Part shown: in pieces, positions 42,480 through 51,469 of the stretch
How positions within the stretch are numbered: position 1 is the stretch's first letter
How the letters are laid out: each line of letters starts with the position of its first letter
NCBI RefSeq assembly: GCF_025244845.1
Contig: NZ_CP104264.1
Coordinates: forward strand, 1,674,001-1,738,000
Direction: 5' to 3'
Source of the DNA: Arthrobacter sp. zg-Y1171
GTDB taxonomy: Bacteria > Actinomycetota > Actinomycetes > Actinomycetales > Micrococcaceae
Length of the DNA stretch: 64,000 nt
The notes under the pieces: model-generated
Told to the model about the DNA's origin: nothing
What the model saw: only the letters and a program-made list of their open reading frames with translations
The model's database searches: none
Position numbers and translations under genes: made by a program

Positions 42480-43799
42480 CTAGTCCTTGACGACCAGCTC
42501 GTTCAGGAGTTGAACTGCTTCATTCCAGGCGCCTTCGCCGTCGACCTTGCCCGCATCAAGCTGGGTCAGTGCCACACCGAAGACCTTTTCCTGGATTACT
42601 GAATCGTCCGGGCCCTTGAACTGGGCAACTACGCCTTCGGCCCGTGAAGCCAGGATGGCACCGGTCGGGGCGTTGTTGAACATCGGATTCGGAGTGGCAT
42701 CCGCCGCCAGCTGTTCCTGCGCCTCAAGGGTGCTGGGGAAGTTGTTGGCCGCCGCCGACTGCTTCACCTGCTGCTCGGGGGCCGTGAGCCAGGCTGCGAG
42801 TTTCGCCGCTTCCTCCTTGTGTTCGGAGGTTTCGGGGACTGCAAGGAACGCACCGCCCCAGTTCGAGGCGCCGCCGGGGAAGACATCGGCGAAGTCCCAG
42901 CCCGAATCCGCGCCGCCGCCGGCCGATTCGAGCTGTTCCTGGATGGTGCCCAGCATCCAGCCCGGGCACACGAAGGTGGCGAAGGAGCCGTCAGTGAACG
43001 CCTTGCCGGTTCCCCAGTCCCACTTGGTTTCGTTGGCGGAGAGCCCTGCCTGGGTTCCGGCAGCGAGCTGCATGAACTGTTCCTTCATGGCGTCATTGCC
43101 TTCGATGTTCAAGTCACCGTCGGCGGTGTAGTAGCCCTCCTTCATCTGGTTCACCATGGAGTTCCAGACGAACCCGGACTGGTCGTACCAGGCCTGTCCG
43201 GTCTTCTCGTGGTACTGCTTTCCAAGTTCGAAGTAGGTGTCCCACGTGGCGTCGTCTCCGCCGAAGAGCTCGGCGACTGCCTCGCGGTCGCTGGGCAGGC
43301 CGGCCGCTTCGAACAGCTTGCCGTTGTAGCACAGGCCCTGCGGTCCGATGTCGGTGCCGTAGCCGATGACCCGGCCGTCGGCGTCGGTGCCCTGCTTGTA
43401 TTTCCAGTCGACCCAGTTGTCCTTGATGTCTTCCGCGCCGTACTCGTTCAGGTCCACGAACTGGTCCGAGACGTCCATGACGGCGCCGAGCCAGCCCTCT
43501 TCGAGGGCCACCACGTCGCTGACGCCGGATCCGGCCGCGAGCTTGGTGAAGAGATCGGTCTGTGCATTGGCACCGCGGTCAATGTTGTTGGCCTTGATGT
43601 CGATGCCGGGGTTGGCTTCCTCGTATTCGGCATACAGATCGTCATACCCGAAGGTTCCGAAAGTGGTGACGGTCAGTTCGAGGGGATTGTCTTCGCTGGC
43701 AGCTTCGCTGTCGCCGCCGCCGCAGCCTACGGCCAGCAGGGCCACTACGGCAGCACCTGCAATCGCCGCCGCGGGATGTCGGAAATTCTTCACGGTCAC
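42480..43799 (-). CDS. extracellular sugar-binding lipoprotein of ABC transporter
   Basis: 439 residues. It has a lipoprotein signal peptide with lipobox LAVGC, so the mature protein begins at Cys26 and is anchored outside the membrane. The mature part begins with an acidic linker and the solute-binding family 1 fold: LELTVTTFGTFGYDDLYAEYEEANPGIDIKA, GYGTDIGPQGLCYNGKLFEAAGLPSDREAV, FVCPGWMLGTIQEQLES, FLAVPETSEHKEEAAKLAAWLTAPEQQ. It is the first gene of the operon, directly behind the LacI-controlled promoter. The ligand is probably cellobiose or a similar beta-glucoside, by analogy with CebE operons. Confidence 0.94.
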   Translation of the reverse strand: MTVKNFRHPAAAIAGAAVVALLAVGCGGGDSEAASEDNPLELTVTTFGTFGYDDLYAEYEEANPGIDIKANNIDRGANAQTDLFTKLAAGSGVSDVVALEEGWLGAVMDVSDQFVDLNEYGAEDIKDNWVDWKYKQGTDADGRVIGYGTDIGPQGLCYNGKLFEAAGLPSDREAVAELFGGDDATWDTYFELGKQYHEKTGQAWYDQSGFVWNSMVNQMKEGYYTADGDLNIEGNDAMKEQFMQLAAGTQAGLSANETKWDWGTGKAFTDGSFATFVCPGWMLGTIQEQLESAGGGADSGWDFADVFPGGASNWGGAFLAVPETSEHKEEAAKLAAWLTAPEQQVKQSAAANNFPSTLEAQEQLAADATPNPMFNNAPTGAILASRAEGVVAQFKGPDDSVIQEKVFGVALTQLDAGKVDGEGAWNEAVQLLNELVVKD

Positions 43800-43922
43800 T
43801 CCTTTGTGTGTGGGTAAAGCAGTTGATGATCCCGGGTGGTAGACCGTGCCAGGTGGTTCGGTGGCGTGATCCGACGAAAGCGGGAGAAAGAAAAGCGGTT
43901 CCTGCGCCGGGAGCGGAGTCTG

Positions 43923-43936
43923 AGAGAGCGCTCTCT
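43923..43936. promoter_or_regulatory. LacI-family operator 1, AGAGAGCGCTCTCT
   Basis: A perfect 14-bp palindrome just downstream of the predicted transcription start of the binding-protein operon. Similar in form to the CebR box of Streptomyces (TGGGAGCGCTCCCA). Confidence 0.88.
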
Positions 43937-43949
43937 ACGCGTCGGTTAC

Positions 43950-43978
43950 AGGCTAGGAGTGATCTGCGCCACTGTCAA
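43950..43978 (-). promoter_or_regulatory. promoter of the beta-glucoside operon
   Basis: On the minus strand: a perfect TTGACA at 43978-43973, 17-bp spacer, and TAGCCT at 43955-43950. The -35 touches operator 2, and the start site (about 43943) lies next to operator 1. Confidence 0.8.
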
Positions 43979-43991
43979 GAGAGCGCTCTCT
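43978..43991. promoter_or_regulatory. LacI-family operator 2, AGAGAGCGCTCTCT
   Basis: Identical to operator 1, with centres 55 bp apart, abutting the -35 box. Two identical sites flanking a promoter suggest cooperative repression, possibly with DNA looping. Confidence 0.88.
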
Positions 43992-44038
43992 CCGATTAAA
44001 GAAGCCGCACCGTTAGGGGACGTACGGCGGATGCGGCG

Positions 44039-45208
44039 TTAGCGCCGGGTGCTGACCGTGACCGTGAACTTGGGGTTGCGGGCCACTTCCCGGGTGGGAC
44101 CCACCAGCCTGGCCAGGGCGGGCCGGTACAGCAGGTGGCTGTTCCAAACCGTCCAGAGTTCGCCGCCCGGCCGCAGGACGCGTCCGGCATCGGCAAAAAG
44201 CTTGAGGGCGATGCCGGCATGCACCGCGGCACCGATGTGGAACGGCGGGTTCAGCACCACCAGTTCCTCCGAACTGTCCGGCAGCGGGCCCAGTGCATCG
44301 GCCCGGGTGACGACGGCGCGGTCCGCCACGCCGTTGGCCGCCAGTGTCCGTGCGGCCGAGGCCACGGCAGCGGCTGACTGGTCCGTAGCCAGGACCGTGA
44401 GGCCCGGCCGGGTCAGCGCGAGGTAGGCGGCGATGGTCCCGGTCCCGCAGCCCAGGTCCACGGCGCGCCGGGCAGCGCGCGCCTGGGCCAGGTGCGGCAG
44501 CAGGAACCGGGTGCCGGGATCCAGTGCGGTACCGCCGAACGCCGCACCGTAGGCCCAGAGTTCCAGCGGCCGCGCCAGTCCGACGTCGTGCCGCTGCGAC
44601 ATCGGAAAGGAGGGTTCCGGGAGCTGTCCGGCCGGAAGGGGCGAGCCGGCCGTCAGGACCCGGGATTTCTGCCGGCCCAGCCCGGCGGTCACGGAGCCGA
44701 AGTACCGGGCGAGGACCTCGTTCATGGCCGGAGTCATGTGCTTGACCCGTCCGCCGGCGTAGACCGTGACATCGGGTGCGGCGGAGGCCGCGATCAGCGC
44801 AGCGATCTCTTCCAGCGCGGCCAGCGAGCGGGGGAGCCGCAGCAGCACCAGGCGGGCGTCTTTCACAAGCGGCGCCGTGAGGGAATGGTGGCTGAAAACG
44901 TCCGGCAGCCCCAGGTCCGCGGCGTTGGCATCCAGTGCCTGTTCGCCGCTCAGCGGATCCTGGTGCACGCGGAGGCTGTGCAGCCCGTGCCGGGCCGCGG
45001 CTCCGAGCGTGAGCGCGCCGTAGGAGTCGCCGATGACGACGACGCCGGGCTGGTCCGGGTCCGCTGCTGCGGAAAGATCTGCTGCGGCAGTGTCGAGCAG
45101 AAGTGTGTCGGCGGTATCCCAGGCCTGCAGGTTGGGAGCTTCGACGTCCGGCCTGCGGCGCAGTCGGGAAAAGTCGAAATCGGTCCGGCCCGGTGCGGGG
45201 TCAGTCAC
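44039..45208 (-). CDS. RlmG/RsmC-like rRNA guanine-N2 methyltransferase
   Basis: 389 residues with two Rossmann domains, as in RsmC/RlmG. The N-terminal half is a degenerate, non-catalytic methyltransferase copy (VVVIGDSYGALTLGAAARHGL). The C-terminal half binds SAM with AVDLGCGTGTIAAYLALTRPG and has the catalytic motif VVLNPPFH. It probably methylates a guanine of 16S or 23S rRNA. The GTG start at 45208 overlaps the stop of the YigZ gene by 8 bp; a TTG at 45229 is also in frame. Neither has a strong ribosome binding site, so coupling is likely. Confidence 0.85.
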   Translation of the reverse strand: MTDPAPGRTDFDFSRLRRRPDVEAPNLQAWDTADTLLLDTAAADLSAAADPDQPGVVVIGDSYGALTLGAAARHGLHSLRVHQDPLSGEQALDANAADLGLPDVFSHHSLTAPLVKDARLVLLRLPRSLAALEEIAALIAASAAPDVTVYAGGRVKHMTPAMNEVLARYFGSVTAGLGRQKSRVLTAGSPLPAGQLPEPSFPMSQRHDVGLARPLELWAYGAAFGGTALDPGTRFLLPHLAQARAARRAVDLGCGTGTIAAYLALTRPGLTVLATDQSAAAVASAARTLAANGVADRAVVTRADALGPLPDSSEELVVLNPPFHIGAAVHAGIALKLFADAGRVLRPGGELWTVWNSHLLYRPALARLVGPTREVARNPKFTVTVSTRR

Positions 45209-45878
45209 GGTCGATCCATTCTGTTCCAAGGGGGACCGGTTCGGAGGCTCCGGCGGTCAGGGAGGCGAGCCTGGCATGGAAGGCAGCCAGGGCGTCGGGG
45301 GTGTCCGGCAGGGCGACGTTGATGGAGGCACCGGCGGCGGAATAATCCGTGCCCAGCACGCTGACGCCTGCGGTACGGAGGTCGTTTTCCAGCCTTCCGG
45401 CGGCGGAGTGTCCGGCCGGAATGCCGTAAAGCTGCATCCGCCGTCGGCGCAGCAGGGGAGCGGTGTCGAGGGCCGAGGAGACGGACTCGGAGTAGGCACG
45501 CACCAGCCCGCCCGCGCCGAGGAGGATCCCGCCGAAGTAGCGGACGGTCACGGCAGTGATGTCGCTGAGGTCGGTCGCTCCGTTGAAGGTTTCCCGCTTG
45601 GTGAGCGCTTCCAGCATCGGAATGCCGGCGGTGCCGGAGGGTTCGCCGTCGTCGTTGGAACGCTGGACCTCGCGCCCGGGGCCCAGCACGAAGGCGCTGC
45701 AGTGGTGCCGGGCGTCATGGAACTCACGGCGCAGGTCCGCCACCAGGGCGCGCGCCTGCTCCTCGGTTTCGGTGCGGCGCAGCACGGTGATGAAGCGTGA
45801 GCGTCTGATTTCGAGTTCAGCGCGGTGTTCACCGGCGATGGTGGTGTAGCGCCCCGCCGCCGCGTCGATATCGCTCAC
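45201..45878 (-). CDS. YigZ/IMPACT family protein
   Basis: 225 residues. The N-terminal IMPACT domain has EIRRSRFITVLRRTETEEQARALVADLRREFHDARHHCSAFVLG, NDDGEPSGTAGIPMLEAL and VTVRYFGGILLGAGGLVRAYSESV. A smaller ferredoxin-like C-terminal domain follows. The family is universal but its biochemical role is unclear; eukaryotic IMPACT acts on translation control. The leaderless GTG start lies divergent to coaE. Confidence 0.93.
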   Translation of the reverse strand: MSDIDAAAGRYTTIAGEHRAELEIRRSRFITVLRRTETEEQARALVADLRREFHDARHHCSAFVLGPGREVQRSNDDGEPSGTAGIPMLEALTKRETFNGATDLSDITAVTVRYFGGILLGAGGLVRAYSESVSSALDTAPLLRRRRMQLYGIPAGHSAAGRLENDLRTAGVSVLGTDYSAAGASINVALPDTPDALAAFHARLASLTAGASEPVPLGTEWIDRD

Positions 45879-45884
45879 CCTTCC

Positions 45885-45890
45885 AGTCTA
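45885..45890 (-). promoter_or_regulatory. -10 box TAGACT, leaderless start of yigZ-like gene
   Basis: On the minus strand it ends 6 nt before GTG 45878. It faces the coaE promoter only 28 bp away. Confidence 0.6.
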
Positions 45891-45917
45891 GTAGGCGGTT
45901 CCGGCCCGGGACGGCGG

Positions 45918-45923
45918 TAAGGT
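45918..45923 (+). promoter_or_regulatory. -10 box TAAGGT, leaderless start of coaE
   Basis: It ends 6 nt before ATG 45930; the spacer GGGGGC could double as a weak ribosome site but is too close. Confidence 0.5.
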
Positions 45924-45929
45924 GGGGGC

Positions 45930-46550
45930 ATGCTCAAGGTTGGACTCACCGGCGGGATCGCCGCCGGAAAATCCCTGGTCGCCCGGACCCTCGTCCAGCG
46001 CGGTGCCGTGCTGGTGGACGCCGATGCCCTGGCCCGTGAAGTGGTGGCGCCGGGCACGGAAGGCCTGGCCGCCGTCGTCGAGGCCTTCGGCCCTCAGGTC
46101 CTGGCCGCGGACGGCTCGCTGGACCGCCCGGCGCTGGCCGCCGTGGTCTTCGGCGACGAGGAACGCCGTGCCGTACTGAACGGCATTGTCCATCCGCTGG
46201 TCCGCGCGCGGGCGGCGCAGCTTGCGGCGGAGGCTCCGCCGGACGGGATCCTGGTCCAGGACATCCCGCTGCTGGTGGAAACCGGCCAGGCCGGGAACTT
46301 CGACTTCGTCGTCGTGGTGGAGGCGCCCGAGGACGTGCGGCTGCAGCGCATGGTGCAGGACCGGGGGATGGATCCCGAGGCCGCGCGCGCCCGGATCGCC
46401 GCGCAGGCCACTCCCGAACAGCGGGCGGAGGCGGCCGACGTCGTCCTGCACAACACCGGCACCCCCGAGGAACTGGTGGCCGCCGTACGCGACCTCTGGG
46501 AGACCCGGCTGGTGCCGCTGAACGAGGCGCGGAGCCGGGCCGGCCGGTAG
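45930..46550 (+). CDS. coaE: dephospho-CoA kinase
   Basis: 206 residues, single-domain form. The P-loop GGIAAGKS is at residues 8-15, with [11 protein letters not shown] as the CoA-binding DAD region, [10 protein letters not shown], and the lid/base region [31 protein letters not shown]. It phosphorylates the 3'-hydroxyl of dephospho-CoA, the last step of coenzyme A synthesis. Some actinobacteria have a C-terminal GrpB/UPF0157 extension on CoaE; here it is absent. It lies just ahead of uvrB, as is common in the group. Confidence 0.95.
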   Translation: MLKVGLTGGIAAGKSLVARTLVQRGAVLVDADALAREVVAPGTEGLAAVVEAFGPQVLAADGSLDRPALAAVVFGDEERRAVLNGIVHPLVRARAAQLAAEAPPDGILVQDIPLLVETGQAGNFDFVVVVEAPEDVRLQRMVQDRGMDPEAARARIAAQATPEQRAEAADVVLHNTGTPEELVAAVRDLWETRLVPLNEARSRAGR

Positions 46551-46571
46551 TTCAGCCCCTAGCAAAGCGGA

Positions 46572-46587
46572 CCGCGGCTGTCCGCGG
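46572..46587 (+). other. small hairpin between coaE and uvrB
   Basis: CCGCGG-ctgt-CCGCGG, with no T run. It could be a weak coaE terminator or an operator-like element just upstream of the uvrB -10 box. Confidence 0.35.
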
Positions 46588-46594
46588 ACCGGAG

Positions 46595-46600
46595 TAGTTT
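46595..46600 (+). promoter_or_regulatory. -10 box TAGTTT, leaderless start of uvrB
   Basis: It ends 7 nt before ATG 46608. Unlike uvrA, no LexA-type box is recognisable here. Confidence 0.5.
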
Positions 46601-46607
46601 TATAGGC

Positions 46608-48686
<2,079 letters not shown>

Positions 48687-48756
48687 GCGGGCGCCGTTCC
48701 CCCAGGTATGGCCCGGACCGTGGACCGGTAATTTCAGTCATCGCCCAGGCCGCGCT

Positions 48757-48762
48757 TATGGT
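48757..48762 (+). promoter_or_regulatory. -10 box TATGGT before a leaderless mini-ORF
   Basis: It ends 6 nt before ATG 48769. Confidence 0.4.
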
Positions 48763-48768
48763 TGCAGG

Positions 48769-48834
48769 ATGACTGAGCCGGGGGGAACCGCACGCCGGAC
48801 GAACCTACCGGAGGCAGGGCAACACCGTGGTTGA
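48769..48834 (+). CDS. possible 21-residue leader peptide
   Basis: A short frame (starts MTEPGGTARRTN, ends HRG) begins at ATG 48769, 6 nt after a -10-like TATGGT. It ends 8 nt inside the next gene, whose GTG start is at 48827. This arrangement would let translation of the mini-ORF feed the downstream gene. It is too short for coding statistics. Confidence 0.35.
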   Translation: MTEPGGTARRTNLPEAGQHRG

Positions 48835-50200
48835 CGCTGGTGGCTCACAACCGCTCCAAATGAAGCGGACCCTGGTTTTCGACTTCGACACCGTGGAACA
48901 AAAGAACACTTTCCGTTCATTGGTCTCCGACGAGGCACTCTTTACCGACCCGGACGTGGCGGCTGCACCGGAAAACCGGGTGTCTTTCCCGGGCATGCTG
49001 CGGGCAGCCGACCTCCTGAGCCGGGAGATTCTGCTGCTGGATGTGCAGCTGCTCGACGGCGCCTTCTTCCTGGATCGGGGCCCCGATGCCGTCCGGACGC
49101 TCCTCGCCCGCACCGGTTCCTTCGACCAGACGTTCTCCGTCGTGGCGCGGAAGCCCTCCTTGGAGGAGAGCCTGCGCTTCCTCCTGCTGGGCACGGATCC
49201 GTTGAGTCCGGTCCTGGCGGAGTTCGAGTTTTCTTCGTTGGCGATGTTCTGGGAAACACCGCGCCCGTTGGCGGCCGCCCTCCATGGCAGGAGCAGCGCC
49301 CGGCTTCGCAGCTGTCCGGCGTCCGAGGTGGCGCGGACGGTGGCGGCCGAACTGCAGGCTGCCTGGGAAGGCCTGGACGCAGGCCAGCATGTCCAGGCGC
49401 CCACGGGAGAATTCGACCGGCTCGCCCGGGCCTGGGAAGCGTGGTTTGCCGAAGCAGCCGCAGATCAGATACGTGTCCGTGAAAGGACCCGGGAACCGTT
49501 CGACCTGAGGGGAGCGTTGTCCCGGCGGGCCGCCGTCGTACGGGAACTCCGCGATTCGGAGCCGGAGGCCGACGCCGCCGTGCAGTTCCTGTCGGAAACC
49601 GTGATCCGTACCGCCGCACTGTCCTACCTTGACGCAAACGCGCCCCGGCTGGCAGGCAACGCGACGCTTCTGCAGGACTGGTGGATGGGCGCGTATTTCG
49701 ACGCCATGGCTGAGCAGCATGAGACCAACTGGCTCCGGTTCCGCGAGGACACCGTTATGCAGGAGGCGCAGCGCCGCGGGCGGGGCCCGACCGGAGGTGA
49801 AACCATCCAGTTCCAGGGGAGCCTGGTGGCCACCCTCCACGATATGCCGCCGCAGGTTTATGCAGTCCTGCGGCATCAGGCCCGGTCAGCCATCCACGAT
49901 TGGCAGACCCGTCCAAGCCAAAAAACATCCGACGCACTTGCCTATGCCGTCGCCAGGTCGAATGCCGCGGTCAGCCTGGGGGAGGACCGGAAAGCCATGT
50001 GGACGAGGATTGCGCTGACGCTCCTGCCGGCCGTCGTCGGCACCTTGACGGCGGGCTTTTTCTCCAACCTGCTTGCCGGCGTCGGTTCAGCCATAGCTAC
50101 GGTTGTCCTGGGTGTCCCCCTGGTGGAGTTTGCCGAGCTGCACGCAACGCGAAAGAAGAAAATGAGAGCACATATCCACTTCCCGGCAGTCCCGCGGTGA
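48827..50200 (+). CDS. uncharacterised protein with C-terminal membrane hairpin, 457 aa
   Basis: I do not recognise the family. The N-terminal 400 residues are acidic, helical and soluble-looking (LVFDFDTVEQKNTFRSLVSDEALFTDP; LLSREILLLDVQLLDGAFFLDRGPDAVRTLLA; RAAVVRELRDSEPEADAAVQFLSETVIRTAALSYLDANAPRL). Near residues 390-430 lies a hydrophobic pair (IALTLLPAVVGTLTAGFFSNLLAGVGSAIATVVLGVPLVEFA), followed by a basic tail RKKKMRAHIHF, so the protein would be anchored with most of its mass in the cytoplasm. GGAGG at 48810-48814 precedes the GTG by about 12 nt. The stop codon overlaps the Nudix gene start (TGATG). Confidence 0.78.
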   Translation: MVDAGGSQPLQMKRTLVFDFDTVEQKNTFRSLVSDEALFTDPDVAAAPENRVSFPGMLRAADLLSREILLLDVQLLDGAFFLDRGPDAVRTLLARTGSFDQTFSVVARKPSLEESLRFLLLGTDPLSPVLAEFEFSSLAMFWETPRPLAAALHGRSSARLRSCPASEVARTVAAELQAAWEGLDAGQHVQAPTGEFDRLARAWEAWFAEAAADQIRVRERTREPFDLRGALSRRAAVVRELRDSEPEADAAVQFLSETVIRTAALSYLDANAPRLAGNATLLQDWWMGAYFDAMAEQHETNWLRFREDTVMQEAQRRGRGPTGGETIQFQGSLVATLHDMPPQVYAVLRHQARSAIHDWQTRPSQKTSDALAYAVARSNAAVSLGEDRKAMWTRIALTLLPAVVGTLTAGFFSNLLAGVGSAIATVVLGVPLVEFAELHATRKKKMRAHIHFPAVPR

Positions 50201-50760
50201 TGCCGGAGCCTCGCCCGGGCCAGAGCCTGGTGTATGCCTGGTCCGGACCGCCAAGCCTTGAACTGTGGACCGAAGAGGTCACCCGCAACGGAAGGTCCTG
50301 GCTGCAGCACCGGCTTGTTGCGGAACACGGCACCCCCGGCGTGGTCATCGTCGCGGTGGCCGACGGCCACTTTGCCATGGTGGAGCACTGGCGGCCTGCA
50401 GCCGGGCGCAGTTTCCTCGAGTTTCCGAGGGGGTTCGGGAGCCCTGCCGGCTCCGGGCCGGACCTGGCCGTCCGCGATGCAGCGCGCGAGCTGGAAGAGG
50501 AAACCGGACTGCAGGGTACCCGCTTCCGGGTACTGGGGTCCGTGTGGGCAGACAGCTCTCTCCTGCAGGGCCATGCAGTGGTTGTCGCGACCACCGTGGA
50601 CCGGTCCGCGGAACCGCTCACCCGCGACGGTGAAATAGATGGGTTCCGCTGGGTCCCGGTGGACAGCGTCCCGGCCCTCATGGCGGCAGGGGAGATAGCC
50701 GACGGCCTGACGTTGTCCGCCTACGCGTTCTGGACGGGTGACCGGACACCCGGCCAGTAG
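50200..50760 (+). CDS. Nudix hydrolase
   Basis: 186 residues. The Nudix helix is present as AVRDAARELEEETGL, giving REx2EExG, but the preceding conserved Glu is Asp and the first Gly position is altered by an insertion (FPRGFGSPAGSGPDLA), so the motif is divergent. The rest resembles ADP-ribose pyrophosphatase-like enzymes: VVIVAVADGHFAMVEHWRPAAGRSFLEFPRG. The ATG overlaps the stop of the preceding membrane-anchored protein, so the two are translationally coupled and probably work together. The substrate is unknown. Confidence 0.85.
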   Translation: MPEPRPGQSLVYAWSGPPSLELWTEEVTRNGRSWLQHRLVAEHGTPGVVIVAVADGHFAMVEHWRPAAGRSFLEFPRGFGSPAGSGPDLAVRDAARELEEETGLQGTRFRVLGSVWADSSLLQGHAVVVATTVDRSAEPLTRDGEIDGFRWVPVDSVPALMAAGEIADGLTLSAYAFWTGDRTPGQ

Positions 50761-50796
50761 CCGCACCTAATGCCCGGGAGTGTCACAGGCGGCGGC

Positions 50797-50802
50797 TAAG
50801 GT
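50797..50802 (+). promoter_or_regulatory. -10 box TAAGGT, leaderless start at 50809
   Basis: It ends 6 nt before the ATG; no ribosome binding site is present. Confidence 0.5.
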
Positions 50803-50808
50803 GTGGAT

Positions 50809-51264
50809 ATGTTCTCTCCGCCACCCACCCCGCCGCCGGAGGCGGCTGCGTCAGTTCCTTTCGGCGGCGCACCCTGGTGGGAAATTCTCGCTGCCCTTGG
50901 CCCGCTGGCGGTCCTGCTCGCCGGCGCCCTGACCTTCTTTGTCGGCTGGAAGACACTGGAGCAGCGCCGGAAGGCGGATCAGCGCTCGGAGTGGTGGACC
51001 CGTGCCCAGTGGGCCATCGAGGCCTCCCTGTCGGATGATCCCCGCCGGCAGGAGACGGGACTGGGCGTCCTGGACCTGCTGGCCCAGAGTGACCTTGCCG
51101 GAACCGAGGAAGCGGCTATCATCAGCATTGCGTGGGCACGCCCGCTGACGGCGATAGTGGACTCGACCGGCGATATGAGCCAGAATGAAAACATCACGAG
51201 CGCACGCGGAACGGAGGAGGCTGACGATGACAACAGCAGCACTGCCGCTGGCACGAGGCTCTAA
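50809..51264 (+). CDS. small membrane-anchored protein, 151 aa
   Basis: A Pro-rich N-terminus (FSPPPTPPPEAAA) is followed by one transmembrane helix (ILAALGPLAVLLAGALTFFVGW), a basic juxtamembrane region (KTLEQRRKADQRSEWWTRAQWAIEASLSDDPRRQETGLGVLDLLAQSDLA) and an acidic disordered C-terminus. The middle block with DxxxRQxGLxxLxxL recalls helical-repeat-like actinobacterial membrane proteins of unknown function. Its 3' end overlaps the next gene by 38 bp in another frame. Confidence 0.78.
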   Translation: MFSPPPTPPPEAAASVPFGGAPWWEILAALGPLAVLLAGALTFFVGWKTLEQRRKADQRSEWWTRAQWAIEASLSDDPRRQETGLGVLDLLAQSDLAGTEEAAIISIAWARPLTAIVDSTGDMSQNENITSARGTEEADDDNSSTAAGTRL

Positions 51265-51406
51265 GGTCCCCGCCGAAAAGGCCGAACGCGATCGGGACCG
51301 CGAACGGGTGCAGATCCGGGCCGCACGGCTCCGGCTCACCACCGACCGCAAGCTCGGCAAGCCCACCCCGGAATGGGTCCGGAAACTCGCTGACCGTCCG
51401 CTGTAG
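51227..51406 (+). CDS. small basic protein, 59 aa
   Basis: MTTAALPLARGSKVPAEKAERD..., highly charged, with Arg/Lys/Glu in the centre and ending KPTPEWVRKLADRPL. ACGGAGGAG stands 6-7 nt before ATG 51227, a strong ribosome binding site, which selects this start over ATG 51185. It overlaps the preceding gene by 38 bp in a different frame, indicating coupled expression. No family recognised. Confidence 0.72.
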   Translation: MTTAALPLARGSKVPAEKAERDRDRERVQIRAARLRLTTDRKLGKPTPEWVRKLADRPL

Positions 51407-51423
51407 CGGCCACCAAGACAACG

Positions 51424-51458
51424 AAGGCAGGTCCCCGGTACGCCGGGGGACCTGCCTT
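51424..51458. terminator. terminator between small-gene pair and peptidase
   Basis: AAGGCAGGTCCCC...GGGGACCTGCCTT stem of 13 bp plus inner pairs, with T-rich end; it can act in both directions. Confidence 0.85.
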
Positions 51459-51469
51459 TGCCTTTGACC

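Noticed and set aside
46551..46607. LexA box upstream of uvrB
   Set aside because: No TCGAAC-N4-GTTCGA-like sequence was found; the CCGCGG repeat there does not fit the pattern.
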